DNA from: CAUZEO01 sp963578625
Lineage (GTDB): Bacteria > Verrucomicrobiota > Kiritimatiellia > SLOV01
Direction: 5' to 3'
Assembly: GCA_963578625.1 (NCBI GenBank)
Contig: CAUZEO010000326.1
Coordinates: 1 to 6,065 of the forward strand
Length of the DNA: 6,065 nucleotides
Part shown: positions 1 through 5,993 of the stretch, piece by piece
Layout of the letters: every line of letters begins with the position of its first letter
Position numbering within the stretch: position 1 is the first letter of the stretch
Notes under the pieces: model-generated
The model's input: only the letters and a program-made list of their open reading frames with translations
The model's database searches: none
What the model was told of the DNA's origin: nothing
Made by a program: the position numbers and the translations under genes

Positions 1-1
1 G

Positions 2-1078
2 CGTGGGGGGTATCTCACCGCTTTTTGCGCATCCATGGGGGCGATGTACATCGCATCCATGGATGATCCACAGCGCTCGATCGTTCGCGACGTTTGTATG
101 GTGGGGTGCCTTACGCTGGTAGTTCTCAGTCAAATGACGTGGATTGCCGGCTTGCTGGTTGTTTTGTTCGGGCTGGCGTGGCGTCGGCGCAGACTTCGAT
201 GGATGGCTGCGTGCGGAGGAGCCGCGTTATGCACAGTGACCTTGCTGCACCTGTGGTTGCGAACGCTGACGGAGCACACCTGGAATCCACCCGGAATCCG
301 GCCTCTGCGATTGATCAGCGAGCTGCCATCACTTCCGTCCCGACTCTGGGACCTGGCGACTTCTCACCTGTTTGTCGGGATCAATACTAACCAAGGGTAT
401 CAGGTTGCAGGCCTGGGTTTTATTCTCCTGGTAGTGTTCGGCACAATCTCCCAGGTCCGCCGCCTTACCCGGAGGAGTTGGTTTCCTGTTTCCCATATTC
501 TGGCTGCCGCGACGGTTGCCCAGGCGGCCGCCTGTTTGACCCTGCCGGCGGAGGCGCGATATTTGCTTCCCGTTTTGCCGTATGCAATCGCTTGGCTGGC
601 AATCGAATTCTCACGATTCCGGCAGACAAGCCGTGCCTCCGTTGCGTTGGTGGCTCTCGCGTTTGTGCTTCTGGGCACGGGGGGTGTTTTTGGAGTCTTT
701 CAAATGCACTTTCGTCCCGGGTACGACAAACCATCACGCGACGACAATATGCATAGGCTCGCCGAGGTCCTGGTAGAGGAGAACTTCAAGTTTGCCTTTA
801 CTCAGCACGCCATGTTGATGTGGCAACTCACCTACTACAGCAGCGAACGCATTACGTGTCGATGGATCAGGAGTGAAGAGCGGATTCCCGGCGTCGTCGA
901 AGCGGTTAACGATGCGTTTATCGAGGGAGAACCTACCGTACTGATCGGTACATTCGGGTGGTCCGCGAAGATGGTGCCGCGGCCGGAACACGAAACGTAC
1001 GGTGTCGAGGGTTTGCCCTTCGAATTCCTGCCCTATCCTGAGCTTTCGCAACTTGAGCAGCTTGGCTTTGAAATGTGA
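2..1078 (+). CDS. C-terminal part of a multi-pass membrane protein, probable GT-C (family 39-like) glycosyltransferase; 5' end outside the window
   Basis: The frame is open to the left edge, so the first visible ATG (position 35) is unlikely to be the true start; residues below count from that ATG. Hydrophobic segments lie at about 20-48 (one long or two tight helices), 56-74, 124-140, 153-170, 176-192 and 202-223, separated by Arg-rich loops (RRRRLR at 50-55, RRLTRR at 142-147). A soluble tail of about 120 residues follows. The EARYLLPVLP stretch (173-182), just before a membrane helix, is typical of GT-C/PMT-like glycosyltransferases, which move sugars from polyprenyl-phosphate donors on the periplasmic side of the membrane. 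The catalytic acidic loop of such enzymes is near the N-terminus and is not in view, so activity cannot be judged. The tail (YYSSERI, 267-273) resembles periplasmic tails of uncharacterised relatives. Family assignment is moderate; other polytopic proteins remain possible. Confidence 0.6.
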   Translation, partial: RGGYLTAFCASMGAMYIASMDDPQRSIVRDVCMVGCLTLVVLSQMTWIAGLLVVLFGLAWRRRRLRWMAACGGAALCTVTLLHLWLRTLTEHTWNPPGIRPLRLISELPSLPSRLWDLATSHLFVGINTNQGYQVAGLGFILLVVFGTISQVRRLTRRSWFPVSHILAAATVAQAAACLTLPAEARYLLPVLPYAIAWLAIEFSRFRQTSRASVALVALAFVLLGTGGVFGVFQMHFRPGYDKPSRDDNMHRLAEVLVEENFKFAFTQHAMLMWQLTYYSSERITCRWIRSEERIPGVVEAVNDAFIEGEPTVLIGTFGWSAKMVPRPEHETYGVEGLPFEFLPYPELSQLEQLGFEM

Positions 1079-1096
1079 TTGCGGCAGTCTAGCTCA

Positions 1097-1198
1097 ATGT
1101 CTTCCTTTCTCGACCTTTCTGAAGATACTGCTATGACAATTGTTCGCGATGCCTTTTTGTCGGTCAATCACATGAACATGGAGGAAGTTGAAGTATGA
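1097..1198 (+). CDS. Doubtful small ORF (33 aa) overlapping the isomerase start by ATGA
   Basis: An ATG at 1097 opens 33 codons ending at a TGA (1196-1198) that overlaps the isomerase ATG (1195-1197) as ATGA, the usual arrangement for translational coupling. The peptide starts MSSFLDLSED and ends in acidic residues (MEEVEV); a shorter version could start at the ATG at 1133 (21 aa). It has no signal peptide or membrane segment and matches no family I know. Against it, there is no clear Shine-Dalgarno sequence before 1097 or 1133, and the stretch lies in the same frame as the upstream membrane-protein gene, past its TGA. A run of this length without a stop is not rare by chance. The isomerase's own GGAGG lies inside this ORF. 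It may be a leader peptide, a decayed gene tail or chance. Confidence 0.2.
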   Translation: MSSFLDLSEDTAMTIVRDAFLSVNHMNMEEVEV

Positions 1199-2004
1199 AA
1201 TTTGGAATTATTCACTACCGGGCGCCAGGCGACACGATGGAGGAATTTCTTGACTACGTTGCGGAGACTGGATTCGATGTCATCGAATTCCAATGCCAGG
1301 ATGTGTGGTCGGAGGAACTTCAAAACCCGGAAAACGAGGCGGAAAAATTGCGGGATCAACTGGAGTCGCGTGGTTTGCAGGCCAGCGCGCTGGCAACCGG
1401 AAACGACTTTGTGCTGGAAGATGAGGCAGGTGTTCTAGCCCAGGTAGAGAGAATGGACCGGCTGTCGAAAACCGCGGTGATTCTAGGCGCAAAGGTTTTG
1501 CGTACCGAGGGTGGGAGTTCGAAAGACGCGGTGCCGCAGGAAAGGGAAGGCCGGGCGATCGGCGAGTGCTTGAAGCGCTGCATTGATTTTGCCGAACGCG
1601 ATGGGACCTACCTCGCAGTAGATAATCACGGAACCGTGACCAACAATCCGGATACATTGCTGACGGCGCTGAAAATGGCCGATTCTCCACGAGTAGGCAC
1701 GAATTTGGACACCGCCAACTACCGTTGGGCGGGGCATTCCGTCGAAGAGTGTCGCCGCATTTATGACGTTATGGCGCCTTACGCGCGCCATACCCACTTT
1801 AAGGATTGCACCGGGACATCGAAGGAGGGCAGCTATCGAAGCACGGTTCATGGAGAGGGGGAAGTAGATCTTCTGTGCGCGGCTTCCGCCTTGAAGAAGG
1901 CGGGATACGATGGTCCCTATGTCGCTGAGTGGGAAGGGCCGGCGGAAGAGGACAATGCCGTAGCGTACGCCCGGTGCCTGGAATGGATGCGTAATAACAT
2001 TTGA
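1195..2004 (+). CDS. Sugar phosphate isomerase/epimerase (xylose isomerase-like TIM barrel)
   Basis: This 269-residue protein has the length and pattern of the AP-endonuclease-2/xylose-isomerase-like TIM-barrel family, whose members isomerise or epimerise sugars, keto-sugars or inositol derivatives with a divalent metal. The protein begins MKFGIIHY (strand 1), followed by GFDVIEFQ at 26-33. Candidate metal or substrate ligands are E105 (RTEGG), D143 and H145 (VDNHG), D172 (NLDTANY), H199/H201 (HTHFKD), E221 (HGEGEVD) and E245 (AEWEG). Many relatives have Glu-Asn-His where this one has Asp-Asn-His. No signal peptide is visible, so it is probably cytoplasmic. The start is supported by GGAGG at 1180-1184, 10 nt upstream. 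It converges on the DapA-family gene with a 37-nt gap. The fold is confident; the substrate is not, and the family also includes dehydratases and hydroxypyruvate isomerases. Confidence 0.88.
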   Translation: MKFGIIHYRAPGDTMEEFLDYVAETGFDVIEFQCQDVWSEELQNPENEAEKLRDQLESRGLQASALATGNDFVLEDEAGVLAQVERMDRLSKTAVILGAKVLRTEGGSSKDAVPQEREGRAIGECLKRCIDFAERDGTYLAVDNHGTVTNNPDTLLTALKMADSPRVGTNLDTANYRWAGHSVEECRRIYDVMAPYARHTHFKDCTGTSKEGSYRSTVHGEGEVDLLCAASALKKAGYDGPYVAEWEGPAEEDNAVAYARCLEWMRNNI

Positions 2005-2041
2005 TTCGGGGGAGGGGGTCGCGTCGCGAACACGCGCGAAT
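2005..2041. terminator. Convergent intergenic gap with a GC-rich hairpin, possible bidirectional terminator
   Basis: Only 37 nt separate the two convergent stop codons. CGCGT (2020-2024) can pair perfectly with ACGCG (2032-2036) around a 7-nt loop; the overlapping TCGCGTCGCGA (2019-2029) is itself palindromic. A G-rich run precedes the hairpin on the plus strand. Neither strand has a convincing U tract directly after the stem, so a classical intrinsic terminator is not shown. The position between convergent genes is the main argument. Confidence 0.3.
2007..2021 (+). repeat. G-rich intergenic motif, copy 1
   Basis: CGGGGGAGGGGGTCG lies directly after the isomerase stop codon. A nearly identical motif, one G shorter, lies on the opposite strand at 5888-5901, and a looser copy is at 5962-5977. 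The copies are intergenic. The function is unknown; low complexity makes coincidence possible. Confidence 0.35.
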
Positions 2042-2950
2042 TCAATTCAGGTTCTCGTTCTTCATCACTCTGAGAAGCTGATCGGTAAGATATTCCGCAT
2101 GTTGGAGTACGGCGGGTGTCTGGGTAAAGGTCAACGCCCGCACATGATGTGATGTGAATAATCCACGCCGAACCATCATCCGTTTCTCGACCTGCAGAAA
2201 GAGCTCCATATCCTGGAGCGAGAAGTACATCATGGGAAGTGCCGCGGCGAAAAGATCGTAGGCCCGCTCGTCATCGCCTGACTCGCGTGCATCATAGATG
2301 AGTCGCAGCAAATCACAGTACGGAACGCCGGGCATGATGCCGATAATGCCACAGGTGATCGCCTCGAGCATGTACATGCCGCCCCATCCCTCCAGAATCC
2401 CTACCGTGTCGCCCACCTGATCCCGAATCCGGATCAGTTTGTCGATAATCAACGGCTCTTCGAGCTTCGCGTATTCGAAATTTTCGTGGCGTCGGCGCAA
2501 CTCTTGAATGAAATCGGCGTCAATGGTAGGGCCACCGGGGTTGAAATCCTGGATTAGAATCGGGATCGACACGGCCTCGGCGATGGTTCCGCAGAATTTC
2601 AATACATCTTCGTCTGTAGATCCGAACTGGCGCGGGATGGCGAAAGCAATAACATCGGCGCCCATCGATTCGTATCGTCGGGCAAACTCGGCCGCTACTT
2701 TGGGAGAGCCGTGATTCGCTTGTGCAACCAGGGGCGTGCGACCCGCATTCTGATCAATCGAAATGCCGACGACTTGCTCCCGCTCGGCCTCAGACAACTT
2801 GTAGAATTCCCCGCCATAGGCAGGAAGACACATGGACAGCTTCTGCTCGGCAACAAAATCGACCGTTCTTCGCAGTGAAGCCTCATCAATGGACTCATCG
2901 TCGTTAAACGGAACCGGAATAACGGGAACTACGCCATGAATATTTTTCAT
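2042..2950 (-). CDS. DapA/NanA-family (dihydrodipicolinate synthase-like) lyase or aldolase
   Basis: This 302-residue protein matches the class I aldolase family of dihydrodipicolinate synthase, N-acetylneuraminate lyase and 2-keto-3-deoxy sugar acid aldolases (typically about 290-300 aa), which use a lysine Schiff base with pyruvate or a keto acid. The start GVVPVIPVPF (6-15) is the usual first strand. PAYGGEFYKLSEAER (43-57) replaces the GTTGE-type loop, keeping the Glu and the L-S/T-x-x-E-R pattern. K162 in YAKLEEP (160-166) is the Schiff-base lysine. The strand that normally carries the catalytic Tyr reads ILIQDFNPGG (131-140), with Gln in its place. GILEGWGGMYMLEA (184-197) is the usual late barrel loop. 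These changes argue against a true lysine-pathway DapA and for a catabolic or unknown lyase. The Shine-Dalgarno sequence is weak (GAAAGAA), but no better start is seen. It is the last of three minus-strand genes, 89 nt after the PhyH gene. Confidence 0.87.
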   Translation of the reverse strand: MKNIHGVVPVIPVPFNDDESIDEASLRRTVDFVAEQKLSMCLPAYGGEFYKLSEAEREQVVGISIDQNAGRTPLVAQANHGSPKVAAEFARRYESMGADVIAFAIPRQFGSTDEDVLKFCGTIAEAVSIPILIQDFNPGGPTIDADFIQELRRRHENFEYAKLEEPLIIDKLIRIRDQVGDTVGILEGWGGMYMLEAITCGIIGIMPGVPYCDLLRLIYDARESGDDERAYDLFAAALPMMYFSLQDMELFLQVEKRMMVRRGLFTSHHVRALTFTQTPAVLQHAEYLTDQLLRVMKNENLN

Positions 2951-3039
2951 CCGGTAAAAGTTCTTTCAACCAACCATCAATATCAAGGAGAATATGCTGA
3001 CGTGACGCCAGGTCCTGATCCATTCTTTTGCTCAGAGAA

Positions 3040-3954
3040 TCAGCATTCGGCGCCTTTGCCCTCGCCGCCGAAAACGGCAAGGCGGTCATCCTCGCAGGTC
3101 GCCACGGTGGTCGTGGGGTAGTAGTGGTACTGTAGCGCGCGTCGACGACGATTCGAGCGGTTTGCCGGCGTTCCATGAGGAAGGAGCCCTTTGAAAAAGA
3201 GACATCCTCCACGCCTCAGCGGTATGGCAACCACAGGATGATTGGACCTGTGCAACTCCTCGATGTTGGTGTCGCAAATTTGCCAGTCACGGCGGTCGAA
3301 GTGGTTCTGGGGACCTGGCTGGTGGCCCCGATCAAGTACGTGCATGCAGCCGTTCTTCACGTCCACGTCATCCAGTGCGATCCAGGTTCCGACCACGGGC
3401 GTATCCGGAGGAATATTGAAGTAGGCGCAATCCTGATGCCAGGGCTTTTCACGCCCGATCATAGGAGGCTTGCTCAGTGCCATGTCCTGGAACATCGTCA
3501 CGCTGGGCGAACCGGTAAGCAGGCCTAGCATTCTCAAGAATTCCACATCGTAGGCGATGGCGCGAAGGCGAGGCTCGAATTCCATGAAGCTCTCAAGTTT
3601 CCGAATCGCGTCCATTTTTTCGTTCGGCGTCAGCTCCGCGATCCGGTCACGAACTGCGGATTCAAACCGAAACCCCATATAGGAAGGATGTTGCCCGGTA
3701 GCCAGATAGGTGAAGCCCGCTTCCGCCGCGTCCATCTGCTTTTGTGTGAATGCCGACTCTACCGCCAGCCAACCGTGCTCATGAAAATGTTCAATTTCCT
3801 GATCGCCGATCGCTTCCATCGTGGGGATTTTCTTGCCGATCGAATCGTATCGATAAAGTTCAGGAGGATAAGGCTGGTCTAAATGTCGATCGATCGAACC
3901 ACCTTCAATCTGATCGAAAAGGGTTGTGCCCTGTGTTTTTTGCGATGATTTCAT
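3040..3954 (-). CDS. Phytanoyl-CoA dioxygenase (PhyH) family protein, non-haem Fe(II)/2-oxoglutarate oxygenase
   Basis: The 304-residue product has the double-stranded beta-helix pattern of PhyH oxygenases, which couple 2-oxoglutarate decarboxylation to hydroxylation or oxidative removal of groups from varied small molecules. The iron triad appears complete: H173 and D175 in PWHQDCAYF (171-179) and H260 in LLPHGTPANRS (257-267). R271, eleven residues after the last His as in human PHYH, is the probable 2-oxoglutarate-binding Arg. Family-typical stretches are GTWIALDDVDVKNGCMHVL (189-207) and the C-terminal strand RRALQYHYYP (271-280). The region before about residue 50 is unassigned. No signal peptide is visible. 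A weak purine stretch (AAAGAA) precedes the ATG; M46 is a less likely start because it would cut close to the domain. Bacterial relatives act on many substrates, so the substrate is unknown; the neighbours suggest a sugar derivative. Confidence 0.9.
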   Translation of the reverse strand: MKSSQKTQGTTLFDQIEGGSIDRHLDQPYPPELYRYDSIGKKIPTMEAIGDQEIEHFHEHGWLAVESAFTQKQMDAAEAGFTYLATGQHPSYMGFRFESAVRDRIAELTPNEKMDAIRKLESFMEFEPRLRAIAYDVEFLRMLGLLTGSPSVTMFQDMALSKPPMIGREKPWHQDCAYFNIPPDTPVVGTWIALDDVDVKNGCMHVLDRGHQPGPQNHFDRRDWQICDTNIEELHRSNHPVVAIPLRRGGCLFFKGLLPHGTPANRSNRRRRALQYHYYPTTTVATCEDDRLAVFGGEGKGAEC

Positions 3955-3982
3955 CGTTCTTTATCGAAAAAGGAAGTACAGG

Positions 3983-4011
3983 ATCCTACCTGAAATTGAT
4001 CCGAAATGCAA
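3983..4011 (-). promoter_or_regulatory. Candidate sigma70-type promoter before the PhyH gene
   Basis: Reading the minus strand, TTGCAT (4006-4011) and TAGGAT (3983-3988) are separated by exactly 17 nt, with the -10-like box 28 nt before the PhyH start codon. They match the consensus hexamers at 3 of 6 and 4 of 6 positions. It lies in the 79-nt gap after the DUF4838 stop codon and could give the PhyH and lyase genes independent transcription. A short inverted repeat, GGATC/GATCC (3981-3985 and 3998-4002), overlaps it. This is a visual match only. Confidence 0.3.
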
Positions 4012-4033
4012 GCGGATTGCCCTTCTTCGTGCA

Positions 4034-5875
4034 TCAATTCAGAAGTTTAAGCGTGTTGGGGTCCAGCGTGATCCCGTTCGCTTCCACGACGCTCATGAAT
4101 TGCTGATAGGCTTCGTTTCGCTCTGCGGGAAACGGCCACTCCATTCCGCGACAGGATGCTGCGTACTTCAACTGATCCCGCCGGGCAAGAGACACGAAGA
4201 GCATTGGCAACTGTGCGATTCTTACGCGCATTAATTGATCCGGGTCCTCCGTCACAGCCTCTTCCGCGCTGACAAGATGCGCCCATGCCGCCAGCACCGT
4301 CTCCAGTGAAAGAAAGGGCGAATCCGGCGGCGAACTGAGCGTGAGCCAGTCCCCGCTGATTTCGACCGCATCGTGAATGATTTCAAGATAGGAAACGATG
4401 TGTTTGCCTGCGGGCCCGTAATAGCCGTCCGTAAACTCTGCGATCAAGGCATCGGGATCTCTCGTTGGATCCCAGAGGAGCTTTGCCACCAGCCACGCCC
4501 GTAGCTCTGCCATCTCCGTACCACCGTCGCCACCTGCGATTCCATCCCCTTTATACCCCGAGACGCCGATCTCGGCAAAAAACTTAATATTGTCGGCAAG
4601 TGTGCGCAGATTGGGGTGCGGGGTAAGCTGGTACGTCAGGTTGTCCGGATAGTCATAGATGTACACGCGGTCGCAGATATCCATCCAACCCATAAGATCT
4701 TCGTGCCACCGCCGATTTCTCTCGTGGGTAAGCGGTTGGCTGAACGACGCATTGATCGGCGCATACCAAATGATGACGTTGGAATGGGGCTTAGTAATTC
4801 GGGGAGGTTTTTGCGTTTGGTGATAGGCATACATAAGCACGGTCTTGTCGGGAAATTCCGAGGATATGGCGTCTGCCATTTGATTTGCCAAGCGTAGCGC
4901 TCCGCCCGCAGGACTTCCTTCGGCCTCGTCGACGGCTACGCATGGCTCGCACTGGCATAGAAAGGGATAACCGGAATCGTCCTCGGGGCTGATCGATACG
5001 AACATCAGGGGGTTCGCCTCCACATCCATATACCGGACGTACTGCTCACCACCCGCGGAGAACATGGCATGGGCGCCCCGAATTTCTGACTTAAGATTCT
5101 CCGCGAACTGTCTTTGCATCTCTTCATTGGAGAGACATAGCGAAGAATGGATCTTCGGCGATGAAGTCCGTGTTCCTTCGAGTAAACTGTACCACTCCGG
5201 GTGTTCCTCGAAGTATTTTTCCGGAGGCAGAATGGTGTAGTATGAGTGCCCGCAAGGCCATGCCTTGCGACATCCGCCGCGCTCGGGCATGATGTTGAAC
5301 TGCCCGTAACCGTGCAATTCCCCAACGCATTTGTTGCGAACGGACCAGTCCGGATCTCTCGTTATCGGCATAATCATGATATCGCGATGTTCGAAAGGCG
5401 GCACGTAACGTCTGTTCAAGCTTTCGACTGAGAGGTCCGGTTTCTTCGGAATCCTGCTGACCTTGTGTGTCCACCATCGACAACCCACTTCGTCTTCCAG
5501 AAAGGAATACACTGCATAGAGGGTCCCACGTGGTTCACCGCCGGCTAGAATAAGATTTTTTCCGCTTGTGCGGATGATGATTCCATCTGCCCCCAGCCCT
5601 TTTGTGCTGAAACCAGGATCGACTGCCTTTGCGGCGCCAATGCCCACACAAATATTCGCGCGGGCCGGATCGGTTTCTCCCACGATCTCGAATCCAGCTC
5701 CGGTGATTTGCTCTAGAAACGACGAGAGTTCCTCTGCGGCATGTTTTTCGCGAATGCTTGCATTTGCATTGAGAACGATCGCCGTCCGCGTCATCCCATC
5801 CTTCGTTAGGATGATCTCCCCCTTCGCAGAAAGACCCAACCCACCAAACAGAACCGACATCAGTAAAATTCTCAT
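4034..5875 (-). CDS. Exported DUF4838 domain protein with alpha-glucuronidase-like N-terminal region (probable glycan-active enzyme)
   Basis: The 613-residue product begins with a short signal-like sequence: an Arg at position 2, a hydrophobic core at 3-15 and a plausible cleavage site near SAKG (16-19). It is therefore probably periplasmic or surface-associated. Residues about 20-150 resemble the GH67 alpha-glucuronidase N-terminal domain, with HAAEELSSFLEQITG (45-59) and GGEPRGTLYAVYSFLED (112-128). The remainder fits DUF4838: CGHSYYTILPPEKYFEEHP (208-226), the acidic SISPEDDSGYPFLCQCEPC (294-312) with a CxCxxC cluster at C307/C309/C312, YAYHQTQKPP (349-358), and LWDPTRDPDALIAEFTDGYYG (467-487). 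DUF4838 proteins occur in polysaccharide-degrading bacteria and are thought to be glycoside-hydrolase-like, but I know of no established reaction. The start is fixed by an in-frame stop 30 nt upstream; a G-rich Shine-Dalgarno-like run lies unusually far away (15 nt). No carbohydrate-binding module is seen. It is the first gene of the minus-strand block. Confidence 0.9.
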   Translation of the reverse strand: MRILLMSVLFGGLGLSAKGEIILTKDGMTRTAIVLNANASIREKHAAEELSSFLEQITGAGFEIVGETDPARANICVGIGAAKAVDPGFSTKGLGADGIIIRTSGKNLILAGGEPRGTLYAVYSFLEDEVGCRWWTHKVSRIPKKPDLSVESLNRRYVPPFEHRDIMIMPITRDPDWSVRNKCVGELHGYGQFNIMPERGGCRKAWPCGHSYYTILPPEKYFEEHPEWYSLLEGTRTSSPKIHSSLCLSNEEMQRQFAENLKSEIRGAHAMFSAGGEQYVRYMDVEANPLMFVSISPEDDSGYPFLCQCEPCVAVDEAEGSPAGGALRLANQMADAISSEFPDKTVLMYAYHQTQKPPRITKPHSNVIIWYAPINASFSQPLTHERNRRWHEDLMGWMDICDRVYIYDYPDNLTYQLTPHPNLRTLADNIKFFAEIGVSGYKGDGIAGGDGGTEMAELRAWLVAKLLWDPTRDPDALIAEFTDGYYGPAGKHIVSYLEIIHDAVEISGDWLTLSSPPDSPFLSLETVLAAWAHLVSAEEAVTEDPDQLMRVRIAQLPMLFVSLARRDQLKYAASCRGMEWPFPAERNEAYQQFMSVVEANGITLDPNTLKLLN

Positions 5876-5885
5876 GCCGGCAATA

Positions 5886-5977
5886 ATCGACCCCCTCCCC
5901 GTTCATTTGCAACGCATTTATCACTCTTCCACTAAATAAGGGACAGGCCCTTTATAGGTTGACGGGGGTGGGGTGAT
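5886..5977. repeat. Imperfect G-rich inverted repeat in the divergent intergenic region (motif copies 2 and 3)
   Basis: The left arm, 5886-5902, reads ACGGGGAGGGGGTCGAT on the minus strand. The right arm, 5962-5977, reads ACGGGGGTGGGGTGAT on the plus strand. They align with one gap and about two mismatches, about 59 nt apart, and flank the hairpin at 5936-5955. The left arm nearly equals the motif at 2007-2021. The pair could mark an element end or bind a regulator of the divergent genes; low complexity makes chance possible. Confidence 0.35.
5936..5955 (+). repeat. Hairpin upstream of the transposase, candidate REP-like palindrome
   Basis: ATAAGGG (5936-5942) pairs with CCCTTTAT (5948-5955) with one bulged T around the loop ACAGG. 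This gives a short imperfect hairpin about 38 nt before the transposase start. RAYT-type transposases are known to be associated with imperfect palindromes (REP sequences), which makes the position suggestive. The usual GTAG/GGAG-type tetranucleotide beside the stem is not evident, and only one copy is in the window. Confidence 0.35.
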
Positions 5978-5980
5978 GTG

Positions 5981-5986
5981 GGAGAG
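5981..5986 (+). promoter_or_regulatory. Ribosome binding site of the transposase gene
   Basis: GGAGAG lies 7 nt before the ATG at 5994. It favours that start over the in-frame ATG at 5976, which it would sit inside, and over the ATG at 6000, for which the spacing would be 13 nt. Confidence 0.55.
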
Positions 5987-5993
5987 TTTGAAT

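Noticed and set aside
1280..1690. 136-codon minus-strand open frame inside the isomerase gene.
   Set aside because: It is fully contained in a well-supported gene and is rich in Pro, Arg and Ser without any motif, as expected for an antisense shadow.
1483..1851. 122-codon minus-strand open frame inside the isomerase gene.
   Set aside because: Antisense shadow of the isomerase, with no recognisable domain or ribosome binding site.
2042..2950. Calling the lyase DapA of lysine biosynthesis.
   Set aside because: The Tyr position and the GTTGE-type loop differ from true dihydrodipicolinate synthases, and the neighbours are carbohydrate-type genes.
2904..3212. Minus-strand open frame overlapping the end of the PhyH gene and the gap after it; in the gap it reads like a protein (LLDIDGWLKELLPDEKY), suggesting a frameshifted PhyH C-terminus.
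   Set aside because: The PhyH frame already ends with a plausible C-terminus after the last conserved strand (GGEGKGAEC). The alternative frame would overlap the start of the lyase gene, and its part inside PhyH shows no family pattern. Comparison with full-length homologs would settle it.
3750..4106. 118-codon plus-strand open frame crossing the PhyH-DUF4838 gap.
   Set aside because: Antisense to two convincing genes, and no family resemblance in the translation.
5535..5939. Overlapping open frames on both strands (123 to 129 codons) over the start of the DUF4838 gene.
   Set aside because: Both are shadows; the DUF4838 frame has a signal peptide and family motifs in the same stretch.
5962..5983. 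Possible G-quadruplex in the G-rich stretch before the transposase.
   Set aside because: Only three runs of three or more G occur close together, so a standard four-run quadruplex is not supported.
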